NCBI RefSeq assembly: GCF_965638725.1
Contig: NC_134970.1
Span: 7,732,001-7,796,000, forward strand
Direction of reading: 5' to 3'
Length of the DNA: 64,000 nt
Origin: Aptenodytes patagonicus
Lineage: Eukaryota > Chordata > Aves > Sphenisciformes > Spheniscidae
This document shows positions 42,901-56,200 of the stretch, in pieces. Every line of letters begins with the position of its first letter. The first letter of the stretch is position 1. The notes below the pieces were generated by a model, which did not search any database, was not told the origin of the DNA, and was given only the letters and a program-made list of their open reading frames with translations. Position numbers and translations under genes: made by a program.

Positions 42901-44145
42901 CCTCTGGCCCGTGGGGCAGACACAACCTGCTCTGCGCCTGGGGAAGCAGCAAGGGGTGACCCCGCAGCCCACGGTTGCGGTGCTCCCGCTGCTTGGAGCG
43001 GCCACGGGCTCTGCAGGGACGGCACAGGGACGCCCTGCCCTGGCTGTAAACAGCAGCCACCTAACAGCTGGGTGAGCTTTAGCTCAGCTGGGCACGATCC
43101 TGTGAGCTGCAACCCGTGGTTGCCGTCACTGTGAACAACCTCTGTCAGCGGCAGACAGCCACACTGGGGAGTTAGCCTGGGCTGAGTGAGCTGCGCCAGC
43201 CCTAGAGCCCTAGAGCCCAAGTGGGGCGCAGCAGAGCGCGAGTGGAGGAGAACAGAGGCCTTGAAAGGGCAGGCACAGCATGAGGCCAGAGGCTCCCAGG
43301 CTACAAATGGACAGCAACTGGTCGCTAAGGGACGAGCACCTCGCGGGCTGGGTAACACCACAGTCGGGGAAAGCAGTAAGAGCAATGAACAAGTATCCAA
43401 CCTGTGGAAAACCTAGCGTGCCCAGCAAAGCTCCGAGTAGAGGGAATTGGGGACCAGTGAAGAAAGAAATGGGTCCCAGGGCAGGGAGGACTGACAGCGA
43501 CCCCAGAGGAAGGGGAGGAACGGCAAGGTTGGTGCCTCCCAGTGATAACTGCCTCACTCGTGGGAAGGACCTGGACCAACGGGACACTTTGGACAAGAAG
43601 TGCCCATATCCTTGTCACCAGCTGGAGCAGACGCCAGCAGCAGTTGCTAATGCACGACTCAGACCCATCAGTAGCCCCTCAGCTCAGCACACGGGCACCT
43701 GTGTGTAGTGCAACAGCCAACAGGAGAAAAGACAAAGTCAAATGGAAAAAAAGTTCTCCTTCACCTCCTGGAGTATTTCCTTTCTGCATTCCACCAGGAA
43801 GACGAACACCCACTTCCACACTGCCTTCACACACGTGGGTCTGACACGCAGGAAGCTGTCCAGGAGAGCAGTCAGAAAGTCCGTGGCCTGTGCTGGAGGG
43901 ATGCATTTGCAAACAGCCTGGAGAGAAGTCGGGAACAGGAGAGACCGCGTCACAGCTCTGCTCCAGCCATTCAGAAAGGAAAGGAAACTTGACAGGACTG
44001 TTAGTTTGGCAGTCATGGAGGGGGCAAGCACTTGATCCTCCCGCTGTGCATACAGTGCTGTTTACACCTGGTGCAGGTAACTGATTTGGAAGTGTCTCCC
44101 CGCCATGTTGTTTGCTTATATACCAAATCTGTATTCTGACAAGAG

Positions 44146-44233
<88 letters not shown>

Positions 44234-47200
44234 CTGCTCCAGCATGCCTAAAGGACAGTCTTGTCTCAAAGCCTCCTGCTACTTGCTAACAACAGCCGTC
44301 CTGGACAGCTCGCTCTGGAGACAGCAAGAGACTCTGGAGGGGAGCAGGGAGATGTGCAGGAGTCCGGGAGCTGGGCCCCCACCCCATTGTTTTGGGGCCA
44401 GTTACCTTTGCTATTGTGGCACAGCTGTCTGCCAGAGTCTTGGTGTCTGGGCTGTTCGGCTCCTCACACAGGCACCTGATCTCATCTGCCTGAGGCACCA
44501 CCTTCATGGTCTTGGCTGGAACAAACACCAGGAGAAAAGAGGAGTCACGTCTGCAGAAACCCAGAAACCCAGCCTTTGGCCCCAGATACTGAGAGGGGCC
44601 AGGAGAACCCAAGTGGCAGCAGTGAAGGCCACAGGGAAACCCAGGGCCCTCCTGAACTCAGTGCAGCAGGATTTCCTGAGCCTGATAAACGGCTGACAAA
44701 TCCCGGGCTGGAAAGACCCCTCTTCCTCCTTGAACTGTTTGCTGGGGCTTCAGGGTTTCAGCAGCCACTGGCCTCTGCTCCCAGCAGCTGTGTCCCCTAT
44801 TCCCGCACAGGCCACCATCATCTCTGGGAGGCGGGAAACCTCCCTGTGACTTCCTCAGCACAGGCAGACCCTGCTGCCTGAAGAGGAAAGGGTTCAAACA
44901 CAACCCTTTGCAGCACGCTCCGGGCCTGCAGCTCAGATCCCTCCTCCCTGCCCAGTTTGCTCTGGGCAGCAAATTGGTTTCCTCTCTTGTGCTCGGCAGG
45001 AGACTTCTTCCCTGGCAGGGATGAGTTTGGAGACACTGCCTGGGTAGCTGCCTGTCTCCCCAGGCTCAGGGCAGGGAGCAAGGGGGGAGGCACCCTCTGA
45101 AACGTCAGGGACCTCATCCGAGCAAGCTGTCTGACCACCCTCTGTCTTCCCTGGAACGTGGAGGGGGACAGACATGGAGGGGGACAGTCCCCAGCGCTAG
45201 TGACAACATCCTGCTCTCAGACAGCAGTGGGGATGGCCCTGACCACCCAACATCACACGTGCCCCAAGGAGGTGGGACTCAGCAACCCTTTCCCAGGGAT
45301 CCTTCCTGAGATGGCCGGGGAGGCAGAGAGTTAACAGGGTGGGGGCACAAAACCAGCGGAGCACATTGCCTCCCCCTTCCCTCCTGGGGATGGGGCCTGG
45401 CCCTGCAGGATCCCGGTGGTGCCAAGCCAGGAAGGGAGGGAGGATCAGGCTGAGCAAGGCTGGGAAGCGCCCGCTCTCCTCACCTTGCATTTGGAGAAGG
45501 TAGCCAAGGCAGACCCATGCCCTCTGGCAGGATGCGGCCAGGCAGCCGCTGGTCAGAGTCCCCAGCAGGCCCACCAGAGAGCCAAACTGCTTGCAAGGAT
45601 GTCCTCGCTGCAGGGGAGAGCGGCAGGAAAAGGGTCGCAGGCAGCCCCAGCACCCACTGGCCCCTACCGCCCGTCCTGCTCCCTGAGCAGCGACCGGGCA
45701 GAGGGGCAGGCAGGAGGGCTGCCCCATAATCCCAGGAGCCCTGAAACCCAGCACCTGGCCAGGCAGGGCTCCCTTCCGGGGCCATGAATGGTGGGGAGGG
45801 GGCACCGGGGCACACGGGGGGTCCCTACTCACCATGAGCTCAAACCGCTCCTTGCAAGCTCCCAGCACGTGGGCGCAAACCCGCAGGGCTCTCTCCCGCT
45901 CCCATTCTTGGGCTGAGGTGAGCCAGCCCTTCAGGACCTGAGGCAGGGTGCATCTCTCTTGCAACAGGCATCTTTCTCTCCCTGAGATCCCTCTCCCTCT
46001 CCCTCCTTCTCTGGCCCCTTCCCGGCACAGCCCCCAGCCCCACCGAGCACTGGCACTGCTGCCTCCACCGCCTTGCTCTCTCCAGCTGCCTCTGCCCTGA
46101 GCCAGGTGTTGCTTCCCTGCCAGCGTCTCCCCACTCCAGCCTTCCCCCAGGCTGCTCTCGCCCAGCTCAGGGCTGGCTCTTGGCTTTCCCTCTGGCAGGA
46201 CCCACTTCTCTGCCTGTCCTGAGGCCACAGTGGCCGGGCGCTCCTGTCCCCCAGCTCAGGCCCTGGCCCCAGCCAGACACACAGCCTCAGAGCGAGGAGC
46301 CAAAGCCCCACTTTCCCATAGGAAAGGTATCCACCTCCTATCACCCTCTAAGGCCTTGATTCCCTGCCCCTGTGACGCTTTCCCTGTTGCCCCATGGCTA
46401 CTCACGTGGACCACATCGTCAAAACAGGCAGAGGTGGCCTCTGCCTCCAGAAGGCTTTCTATGAGATGGCCCAGATCTTCCATGCCTCTCCTGTGCAGAA
46501 GCTGAAAGGAGGAAAGGAGAGCTGAGGTTCTGCATCACGGGGGCTGCCAGGGCGCACTGAGGTGGGATCCTGACCCAGAGGTGGGCAGGCACTGGCCGGT
46601 GGGTACCTGCACGTTCACAGCTGCCCTCACTGTCTTCCTTCCCTTGTTCATCCGCCCCTTGGAAGGGTAGGACAAGACACTCTGGCAGCACACTGACAGC
46701 AGGTTGCGACTTTCCTCCCTGCTCAGAGGTGGCCTCAGCTTGCTGGCCAGAGGAAAAAGGAAGAGAAAACAGAAAGGGGATTTACTAGCCCTCTCCAGAG
46801 TGGCTCAAACCATAGCTGGGTTCCTCCTAATCGAGGGCCCCAAATCCAACATCCCCAGCCCATGCCAGCGAGCACTGCCTTCAGCTCCAGCAATTCCTGC
46901 CTCCTCCCAGGCAGCAGGCAACCCCCACACCCAGGTTAAGGAACCCCTGAGGCTCCCTTCCATCGGGAGACACCCGAAATGGGGAACACCCTCCCACTCC
47001 ACAGCCCCAGCAGCTCCCGGCTCCACGCTCAAGGTCACTGGGGCTGGGACACACTGGGAGCCCCCGGAGCCCGGGGAACAGACCTCACCTCAACTCCTCC
47101 AGGGCCTGAAACACTCCATACACCAGGGAGTCCCAGGGCTCCCCCTTTATCCAGTCCTGCAAGTCCCAGAGAGACAAGCGCACAGTTGGCAGTGGGCAGG

Positions 47201-50200
47201 GGCACGGGACAGCCCTCCCGCCTCCCCCGGGGACAGGCTCCACTGACAGGCCCTGCCCCGTCACCCCCATGGATCCCCAAAGGCACCGCAGGAGGGACCC
47301 TGCTCCCCAGCCATAGCCACCCAGCACCAGCGCCCAAGGGCCCCACCAGCTCGGGACACAGCTCCAGGAGCTCGCATGAAGCCGAGAGACCATTGTGCCT
47401 CTGGGGAAAGCAGCCTCATGGCACAGCCCAAAACTCCCCCGTGTGACTGCCCCGGCTACAGGCACTCACCAGCAGGGTCCGCGTCGCCTCCTGCTTCAAG
47501 GAGAGCTCAAAGCTGCCGCAGTCGCCCACAGCCCGGATGGCGCTGCTGACCTCAGTGATGCTCTGCACCAAGGCAAGCTTGAGCTGCAAGTCCTGAGGCC
47601 AAAGAGAGCAAAGCACCCCTTGAACTCTTTGAAGGGCTGAGGCAGGGAAGAGGAGCATGGAACCCGTGGGGGTTTGGGGTCTGGACGTTGAGGACAAACC
47701 CTTCCTTGGGGGATGTTTAGAAAGAGACCGTCCATCTCGGTATGCCCCAGCCCTGAGGGGCTGGAGCGAGGGCACCCAGGCATCCCTGCCCCTGCACGCC
47801 CCACGCTCCTACCCTCTGTTTGGCTCTGGAGAGCCGCAGGATGTTGCCCATGATTTCTTTATCCACGCAGGTGAGCAGCTGCTCCTTGGGGGCACGCAGC
47901 GCAATGCCGCTGTAGGTGCGCATGAGAGCAGCGCAAGTGGCCTGGGCTCTCCCCGTGTTCTGCCGCCGCTGTATCTGTGTCGACAGAGATGCCCCAAGAC
48001 ATCAGCTCCAGGACTCCCGCAGGCTCCTGCGGCAGGCCGCTGCCCTGCACCCTCACCAGCTCCTCGTTCACCTGGGCACCTCCCAGCAGCTCCCCAAGCT
48101 ACTCCTCAAGCTGCGAGCTCTGGGGCCGGGAGCTGTTCCCATCCCACAGCGTGGGTTCTCGCATGGACTGAGGAGGAGGGTGCAGCCAGCATCACACACA
48201 CTGCTGGTGGTTTTACCACTGATTTGAGGGGTTGGGGAGCTGTCTGGAAGCTTTCTGTGGAAAGGTATCTGAAATAGCCTGTCACGGTCCTGCTTAGAGA
48301 TGCGCAGCCTACGCGTGTCAGTGGGCAGATCAGCCCAGTCTGCCCACCGCCCAGGCCAGGCTGCACCGCTCTCTCTGCAGGGCCCTGCCCTGCCCTGAAA
48401 GGCTTCCCCGTGGCCCCCAGGTGGGGGGCAGAGCCAGCGAGACCTCACCAGGCTCCTGCTCCCAGCCCTCAGCTTTGGGGAAGGGGCAGAGTGTCGCACC
48501 ATGCCCACCCCCTTCTTGCCAGCTCCTGCTGAAGTTAAGTCACGGGCAACGTGGCTGCATGCAAGCAACTGCTGCAGCTGCCCCAGCCGGCCGGCTCTGA
48601 TCCACGAGGTGTCAAACTCCGTCCTTTCCAATGACACCTCAGGGGCCCCAATGCCAGGACATCCCCTCTGAAACACAGGTCTCAGGGAGCTCTTACAAGA
48701 GGGCTTATCTAAACACAGCTGCCACGGTTTGGCTGCTGCAGGTGTAGAAGTGGAAATAAGGCCAAAAAAGGAAAGCCAAACAGCAAAACCCTGGATCCTT
48801 TACCTTCCAGCCCATGGAAGTCTGATAAAACCAGTCTCTAGTGAAAGCGGCGGTGAACATCGTCACTGTGTCCAAGACCAGGTGGAAGTGGCTCTTGGCA
48901 GCGTGGGACACAACAAAAATCATTCCCTGCAACCACAGAGAAACAGGGAGTCGGCTCCAGCCCAGGCACTCAGCTGCAGCCAGTGACAACGGCCAGGCAG
49001 GACGTTGCAGCAAGGGGGGAATGGCAGCAACGGGGAAATCAAGGAGGTCTGGAGCAGCCCTCCCTCTCCCCCAGGAACAGGCAGGGGATGCTCAGGACAT
49101 GAGCATCACCTCACCTGGGCCTCAGACAGCTCCACAGGGTTTGTCTCCTGAAGGAACCTCAGCACCTGCTCTTGGACGTGTCTGAGGTCCTGACAAGCTG
49201 CCAGTGCTGTCCCAAGAGCCTTGTACAGGAAAAGCTGAAAGAGAAGAGGCCGAGCCCGAGATGCGGTCACGGCTCGACCTGTCAGGAGAGGGCTGGCCCC
49301 AGGTGGACCCGACCGCCCCTGGGAGCAGGCGAGGCCAGCCGTGGTGCCAGGCTGTAGCCAGCCACTGGAGCAGCCCAGGAGGAAGTGCCTTTGGGGGTGA
49401 AGGAAGGGGAAGCAGTGAAAACCGCCTGCATGGGCAGAGCACCGGCACCAGCCCCAGCCCCAGCCCCAGCACGGGGCAGGAGACACACCTTCTCCCAGGA
49501 ACCAGGGGCAGAGCTGCCCAGCTGCTGGCTCAGCTCCTGGCTCAGGCCCACGGTCCAAGCCTTGTCCTCGATGGGCTCCAGTGACGCTTGTAGGAACTGT
49601 GGGGAACAGGAGAGGAAGCCGAGTGTTCCCCTGCCCTTGGCCAGGACCCTTTCCACACTCACATGTCCCGGGACACTGCTGGGGGAGAGCTGCCGGGAAC
49701 GGCAGTCTCTTCCCCTGCCCCACCCAACCCTCTTTTCTCCAGCCTCCCTCTTCTCCTAACACCTCAGGCGAGACCCCCTGGCACGCCAGATGTGGAGGAG
49801 GAGGCAGTGCTAAGGCGTGTGCCACAGCGTTAGAGGGCATTAGCCATCAGCCGTGGCACATGTGCAGAGAGCAGCTCCTCTGAGCAGGCAGGCACCTACT
49901 GTGGGGGGAGGTGCAGGGTGCTCAGGAGGTGCCCCCACCTCCTGGTGCCTACACAGGCAGCCCCAAGCTTCCTCCCACAATTTTGTTTGCTCCCTCTTCT
50001 CCCCCAAGCATGCGATACCTTAAGCAGACGGTGCTCCCACTCTGCAGAGTCCAGGGAGATCTCGGTTTTTCCTAGAAAGCAAGAGGAAGCAAAAGCCCTT
50101 GCTGCTATTTAAGCTCACACCAAAGAAGAGCCCAGTGGTCTCCTCTGCGGTCAGACCTCCCAAAAGTCCCAGGCCATCAGGCTAGAAAGGCCCTAGAAGC

Positions 50201-53200
50201 ACCTGCGCCAAAGCCCTTGTGAGGCCAAAGACACAGGAGGGAGCCCAGGGGCGTTTGTCAGAGCCACTGCATTCAAGTTGGGGAAGGACGCACTGACCGC
50301 AGCTGATCCCCACTGCTTGACTGCAGCTCCCAGAACAACGCCGACCACTGAGTGCCAGCACGCACCGGCAACACACATTTTCTCCTGAATGACCCACCAC
50401 TTTCTGCCCATTTGCAGCCCTCCTCCCAGGCTATTGCCAAGGACAGATGCTGCAAACCTGGCCTGGCCTGGGGACTCGGCCCTCCAAAGCCAGGGGCTGC
50501 ACCTCCTCCAGGAGCACCAGTCCTGTCCCTGCCCCAGACACCATCCCAGCCAGGACATGGGGGTGCCACCAAGACCTGCCCTCCTAGGGGACATCAACGG
50601 CTGCCCCCAGCCTCAGTGCTGGCTCCCTGGGAGGGGAAAGGCAGCAGAGCAAGTGCTGGGGAGCTGGGGACAATTCCCCTCCGTCACACTGGAAAGCTGC
50701 CCTGCCCCTTCTCTGTCCCCATAGCCTCTCCCTCCCCTCCCGCGCTTTACCTTCCAAGTACTGCAGCAGGAGGGGGATCTCGGTCGCCCACGCCGCCCCC
50801 AAGGCTCTGTGGATCCTGCCGTGGAGGGCCTGCAGCAGCTGCAATGCAGTGACTGCACGTTCGCCGCTCTTGTGAGGAGCTGCCGCCACCACCTAGGCGA
50901 GAGCAGGAGAGAAGGGTCACTCCTGCCGCCAGAGCTGCAGCTTCTCCCGGGAGGGAGCTTGGGAGCTCGGCGCCACTCCGGCCAGCAGCGGGCATCCAAT
51001 GGCTTCACCCAGGGTGCTGCTGGCCCCGAGAAAGGAGTGGGATCCCCGACGGGCCCAGGAAGGTTCAGGCGCACTGCCTTCTCCTTGCGGGCTCCTGGCA
51101 CTGGCCTCAAAAGCACCTCTGCCCCAGGCTCTCCCACCACCCCTGGCCAGAAAAGCTCTTTCCTCAGAGCCCCGTTACTCACCAGCAGTCGAGCCAGCAG
51201 GGCCTGGGGAGTCGGCAGCTGGGCTGCGGGGAAGAAGAAAGGCTGGGTGACCGACGAGCCCCTGCCATGCCCTGCCCCTCGCACCTCCCTTGCCCCCGCA
51301 GAGGGCTGAGGGCTGAGAGCAGCTGCGCTGCCACAGCGCTGGCCTCGGGGGGGACTCCCAAGGGCTGCCCAGCATGAGATGAAGTCAGCTCCAGCATGGC
51401 CAGGAACGAGCCCCGGCTCACCAGGAGCACACTGCGAGCAGGAGAGCCAGGCCTCTGCGCCAGGCGAGAGGCAATGCAGGGAAGAGTCCCTCGTGCCCAG
51501 CAGCAGAGCCTTTGGTTCTCCCGGGCTCCTGCTCAGGGCTGGCAGGGCACGCGTAAACACAGACTGGCCCGGCACCCAGCCAAACCCAGCAGCACTCACT
51601 GGGGCTCCTACCTTGCTCCTGGGAGTCCACGGCATCAGGCTCCTCCTCTTCTTCTTCGCATCCTGCTCTCTCCCGTCTCTCAGCCAGGGCTTGGAGACAG
51701 CGGGAGAGCGGGATCAGCATGCCGCTGTACTGGGCTGGCACCACATACTGCAGCAGCCTCGGCCACAGGAGCTGCAGAGAAGAACCAGGCAATTCGCCAC
51801 ACTGGCACTTCCACTCAGCTCGAAGACAAAAAGGATGGTCTGCGTTTCCCTGAGCCTTGTGTGCTGATTCAGCGCACGTGAGGGGAGAGGTTCAGGGCAT
51901 GAGGAAGCGCAACGAAAAATGCCCTGAAGGCAAGAAGTGACCACAGCAGCAGGGCAGAGGGCAACTTACTTTGGCCATCCCTCTCAGAGAGACATCCAGC
52001 GAGCCCAGAATGTCCACGCACAGGGCTTGAAGAGCTCCTTCCTCCGGGGTTTCCCAGGCAAAAAGGCCTCCTGCCACCTGTAAGACAGAGTTGGCAAAAC
52101 CCCCGTTACTCTCAGCTCCCAACTGACGAGGCTCAGGCACGGTCCCACCAGTGCTGCTGCGCCAACCTGCCGGGAGCAGAGGACAAGGACAGCCGGACCC
52201 AGCTCGGGGACCAGTTCCCGGACCCTGGGAAGGACTGGCAAGCCTGGGAGCAGAGAGAGACGCTGCTTGTCTGCACAGTCCCCCAGGGCCCAAATGCTGC
52301 TGTTGTGCCACCAAAACAGGTGAGGAACGTGCCCTTCAGCAGGGCGTGCTCAGCGCCAGCCCTGGCGGCGGCACGCCCAGCCCAACGGATGTGGAGGAGA
52401 ATTGCAGAAGCCCTTTCCTTCGCCCTGCTCCCAAAGCAGAGCCTCCCCGAGCCCCGGAGCAAAGCGACGCACACAGATCCCCTGGCTGGAAGGAAGCTCC
52501 AGCCAGAGGGAAGATCCTCGGCAAGTCAGCAGGAGGCTCGGCCATCCCCAGCCTTCATCTCCTGGGCGCCCAGCTGGAAACACTCACCAAAGGGACCGCC
52601 AAATGGCCTGTCCCCTTGCCAGAAGGGACACGGGTCCCCAGACTGCTATCGGATGGGCAGGGCGTGCTTTGGAGGGCCAGAGCACGAGAACACCACAGAA
52701 AGCTCCTCTAGCCAGGCCCACCTGTCTGCATTGGCTGGAGGATGTCCTGTCCCTACAAGGCCCCTCCCTTTGCAAGACGGCTTTGCTGCAGGTGCCTGTG
52801 GACACAGCTCAGCCCGTCGGGCATGCAGGCAGCCCCGCAGTCCTGGGTGGCACGCCCAGGTGCAAACCCACGTCATCCACTGACATCTCCACCAACATCA
52901 GCACAGACACCCACGAGGAGGAATGGCCGTTTGGAGGCCGCTCCGATGGCAGTGCCGGTGCTGATGGCCCTGCAGCATGGAGCTCTCCATGGTCAAGGAT
53001 GCCTGCAGGAGCTCTCAGCACAGTCCAGGCACCCGCCGAAGCCCCGGGTGTCCCACTCTGCCCTTACCAGTCTGCCTGAGGTCCGGCTGAACTCGTTGAA
53101 GATGTGCCCCACCACATCCCATGCCCAGCAGCTCTGGGAGCCGGAGCTGAGCAGCTCCCTGATGAACTCCAGAACTGCCCTCCGCACCTGCCAGGGGGAG

Positions 53201-56200
53201 AGTGTGGTTACGACCCTCCTGTTCAAAACCCAAAGGGAAGCTGCCTTCGCTTGGGGGCAGCCTTTGTAGCTCGCGGAGGGATGACAAGGGCACGGCAGAA
53301 GCTTTTGCTCCTGGGTTCAGGAATGGGCTTTAGCACCAGGCTGGACGTGCATCTGCCCTGCAGAGCACAATGACCTCCCCACTCTGCTCTGCCAGCTCTC
53401 CCCGGTGAGGAGCCATCACCCACCACCTGGGCAACGTGCCGGCGCTTCCCCAGGCACCCCAGCCCTGCCCACGCCAGCAGCAGCGGCACCTCTTGCCATC
53501 AGCTCTCTGGGGAGCACGAGGAAGTGGGGAAAGGGAATGGTCATCTAGGTCAGACCCCAAACCGCTGCTTCCTGCTATGGCCTTGCCAGGCTCTGCCCCG
53601 AGGGAAAGGGTTTCTCTGCCTGCCCTGGCAGCACCGCCCCTTCCCAAACCAGCTCACCGGGGCACTGGGGTCGTTGCACACCGACCGCACGGCCTCCACC
53701 ACCTGGGGCAGCTTCTCTCTTGTTGCAGGTGCTGGAAGAGATACAGAGAGTGTGCATTGAGGCAGAGCCCCGATGGCAGAAGGGATCCCTTGAAGCTTCC
53801 AAGCTTTTCATACACCAGTGGGACAGAAAAGCGGGGCCTGACTGACTTCACAGGAGGCAGCGGCACACCCAGAGCAACTCTGTTTCTAGAGGCACAGCAA
53901 TTTTATAGGGACTGAAAGCTATGGTAACAGAGAGCATGAGAGAAATGGCATGGGTACAAGCAGCTCCTGCGCGTGCCAGCCCGCCCGCTCGCCCATCAGC
54001 CCACCCGTGTTACTGAGCTTGGAGCATCGTCCTTGGTGTGCCACCATTTCTAACTGCCGGGGGAGAGCTCGAGCCCTGTCACAGGGCGTCAGCTCAGCTG
54101 GGGGACCTGCTCTTTGCAGCTCCTTTTGGGTGCAGGTGTACCACTTTCAGCCCGTTTCTGCTCTCAGCCCAGTAGCCCCAACCCCTGCCTCGTGTCTCTG
54201 GCCCATGGCACTGACCGTCAGAGTGGGCCAGCGCTCCCAGCAGGCCCAGGGCTGCCACACGGCCGGCCTCGCTCCCACCACTCAGCTGGGAGTGCAGAAA
54301 CATGACTGTCTCCTCAGGGCACATGTGGGCTGCAGGGAAGAAATCGTGTTCTGCATTAGCAGGCAGCTGCCGCCGACCGCCGAGGTCTCTCTGGGAGAGA
54401 GCTGCCATGGCACGGCGGGGCATCGCCCAGTCTCCTCTCCTTACCCTGCAGAATGATGCAGCGGGACAGCACTGCCTTATGGGCCGGGCCAGGCTCTTTG
54501 GTCACCTCAGAGAGCTGTGGGAACAAGGTCCGTTTTAAAGAAACTAGCGTCAGCGTTGAGGGGGACTGAAAAGAGACGGTGCTCTCTGCCCTCCTCTCCC
54601 AGAGTCCTCCTGTGACTTGGCTGAGAGGGAAATCGCTGTGGGAACCGGGCTGCCCCTTGGACCCGTTCCAAACCGCCAGGATCAGGCCTCCTGCAGCCTT
54701 AAGGCACCTACGTGGCACCCACGTGGCACCCAGCTCACAAATCCTGGCGGAGGGATGCCCTGCCCTGCCCTGTCCTGCCTTTCCCTTCCCTGCCAGCTGG
54801 CAGGTCTTTCCCCTCCACGGCAATCAGGTGTGCAGGCCCCAGGCCGGTGGCAGGGCGCAGGCTCCCCTTACCTGGCGGTGCACAGCCGTGCTGATGGCAA
54901 CAGCCATGCCCTGTGGGATTGGGGTCTGAACTCCCTCCAGCGTCTCCAGGACATAGATGAGGCTCTACAAGAGAACGGGGGAGGAAGAGGAGGCTAAAGC
55001 CACCAAAAGTCACTTGGGAAGGGAGAAACACAGCACATGTGGGATAAGGGGAGTCCCTAACACCACCTCCCAGGGAAAAGCCCAAACCCTCCTGCATGGG
55101 GCTTCTTGTTTGCCCTCCCCTCAGAGCAGCATCGGGAGGGTCTCTTTCCTCTGAAGAGAGCCCGGTGTTGACAACTCAGTTTCCCACCACTTCCCACTCG
55201 TCAGACCTTGCCCCTCACTGGATGGGACGGGACGTGGCCCTGGGCATTAGGGCAAAGCTCTTCCCGCACACAGAGCTCCAGGGAGGTGCCAATGCCTCCC
55301 TTCCTGAGAAGATGAGCCTCGGGGACTCTTGGCTCCCTCCTGCCCGCCCCCCCCGGCATTGCTCTTTTCTTGCCCAAAGAGCCCAGGAAGCCTCAGGCCT
55401 CCTCTGCTCTCCCTGTTCCTTCTCGAAGGGCTGCCCAGCTCCCCCTGGCACCCCACAGCTCCCCAGTGCCTTGTGCCACTCGCTCAGGCCCACCCCAGCA
55501 GCCATGCCGGGCCCGACGCGACTTCTCACCTTGGTGACCCGAGAGGTGTCTCGGACCTCCTGATATTGGTGCAGGAGCCAGAGGAGCTGCTCCCAGGCAT
55601 GCTCTCGGTGCTGCTCCTCATGCAGAAGGACCCCCATCATGGCAGCCACCGCCCCGAGGACAGCCTGCTTGTCCTGGACAGGGAAGGGAGAGGCTCTGCT
55701 TGGAGGGCTGAAGGTCTGCCTAGCGCTCAGCATCCCCTGGACACCAGTCTGCCCTTCCCACTGGGAGGGGTTTCCCTTTCCCTTCTGCCCTGCAGGAGAA
55801 GGGCTCGCTCCAGAGGAGAGAGAGCATTTCCCCATGCTGGTACCCCAGCCCTCCCTGCAGAAAGGCCCCAGGACTTGGCTGCTTCCCTCCAGGGAGCCTC
55901 CAGCCCCAGGCAATGTGCTGGCAGGCTCCCGGCTTGGGGTGCTTTCTCACCCAGATCGCTTCCCTTCCCTGCCCGCCTCTGCTCGCACCCCACCGGGCAC
56001 AGACGGACCCACTGACGTGGACATCCCTGCTGCGGCCCCAGGCGTGGAAAGCAGCACTTCTCACCTCTTCCTCCTCGCAGCCCAGCCAGTTTACCACCGC
56101 GTAACGGAAGACCGGGTAAATGTCTTCACAGAGCTGCGCTTTCCCGTTGCGAGGGAAGGGACATTGCTCCCGGTTGCAGAAGTAGGTATTGACCCCTTTT

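Noticed and set aside
52078-53067. Additional MROH exon in the long gap between exons
   Set aside because: The flanking exons join in phase without it, and no HEAT-like frame with splice sites was seen.
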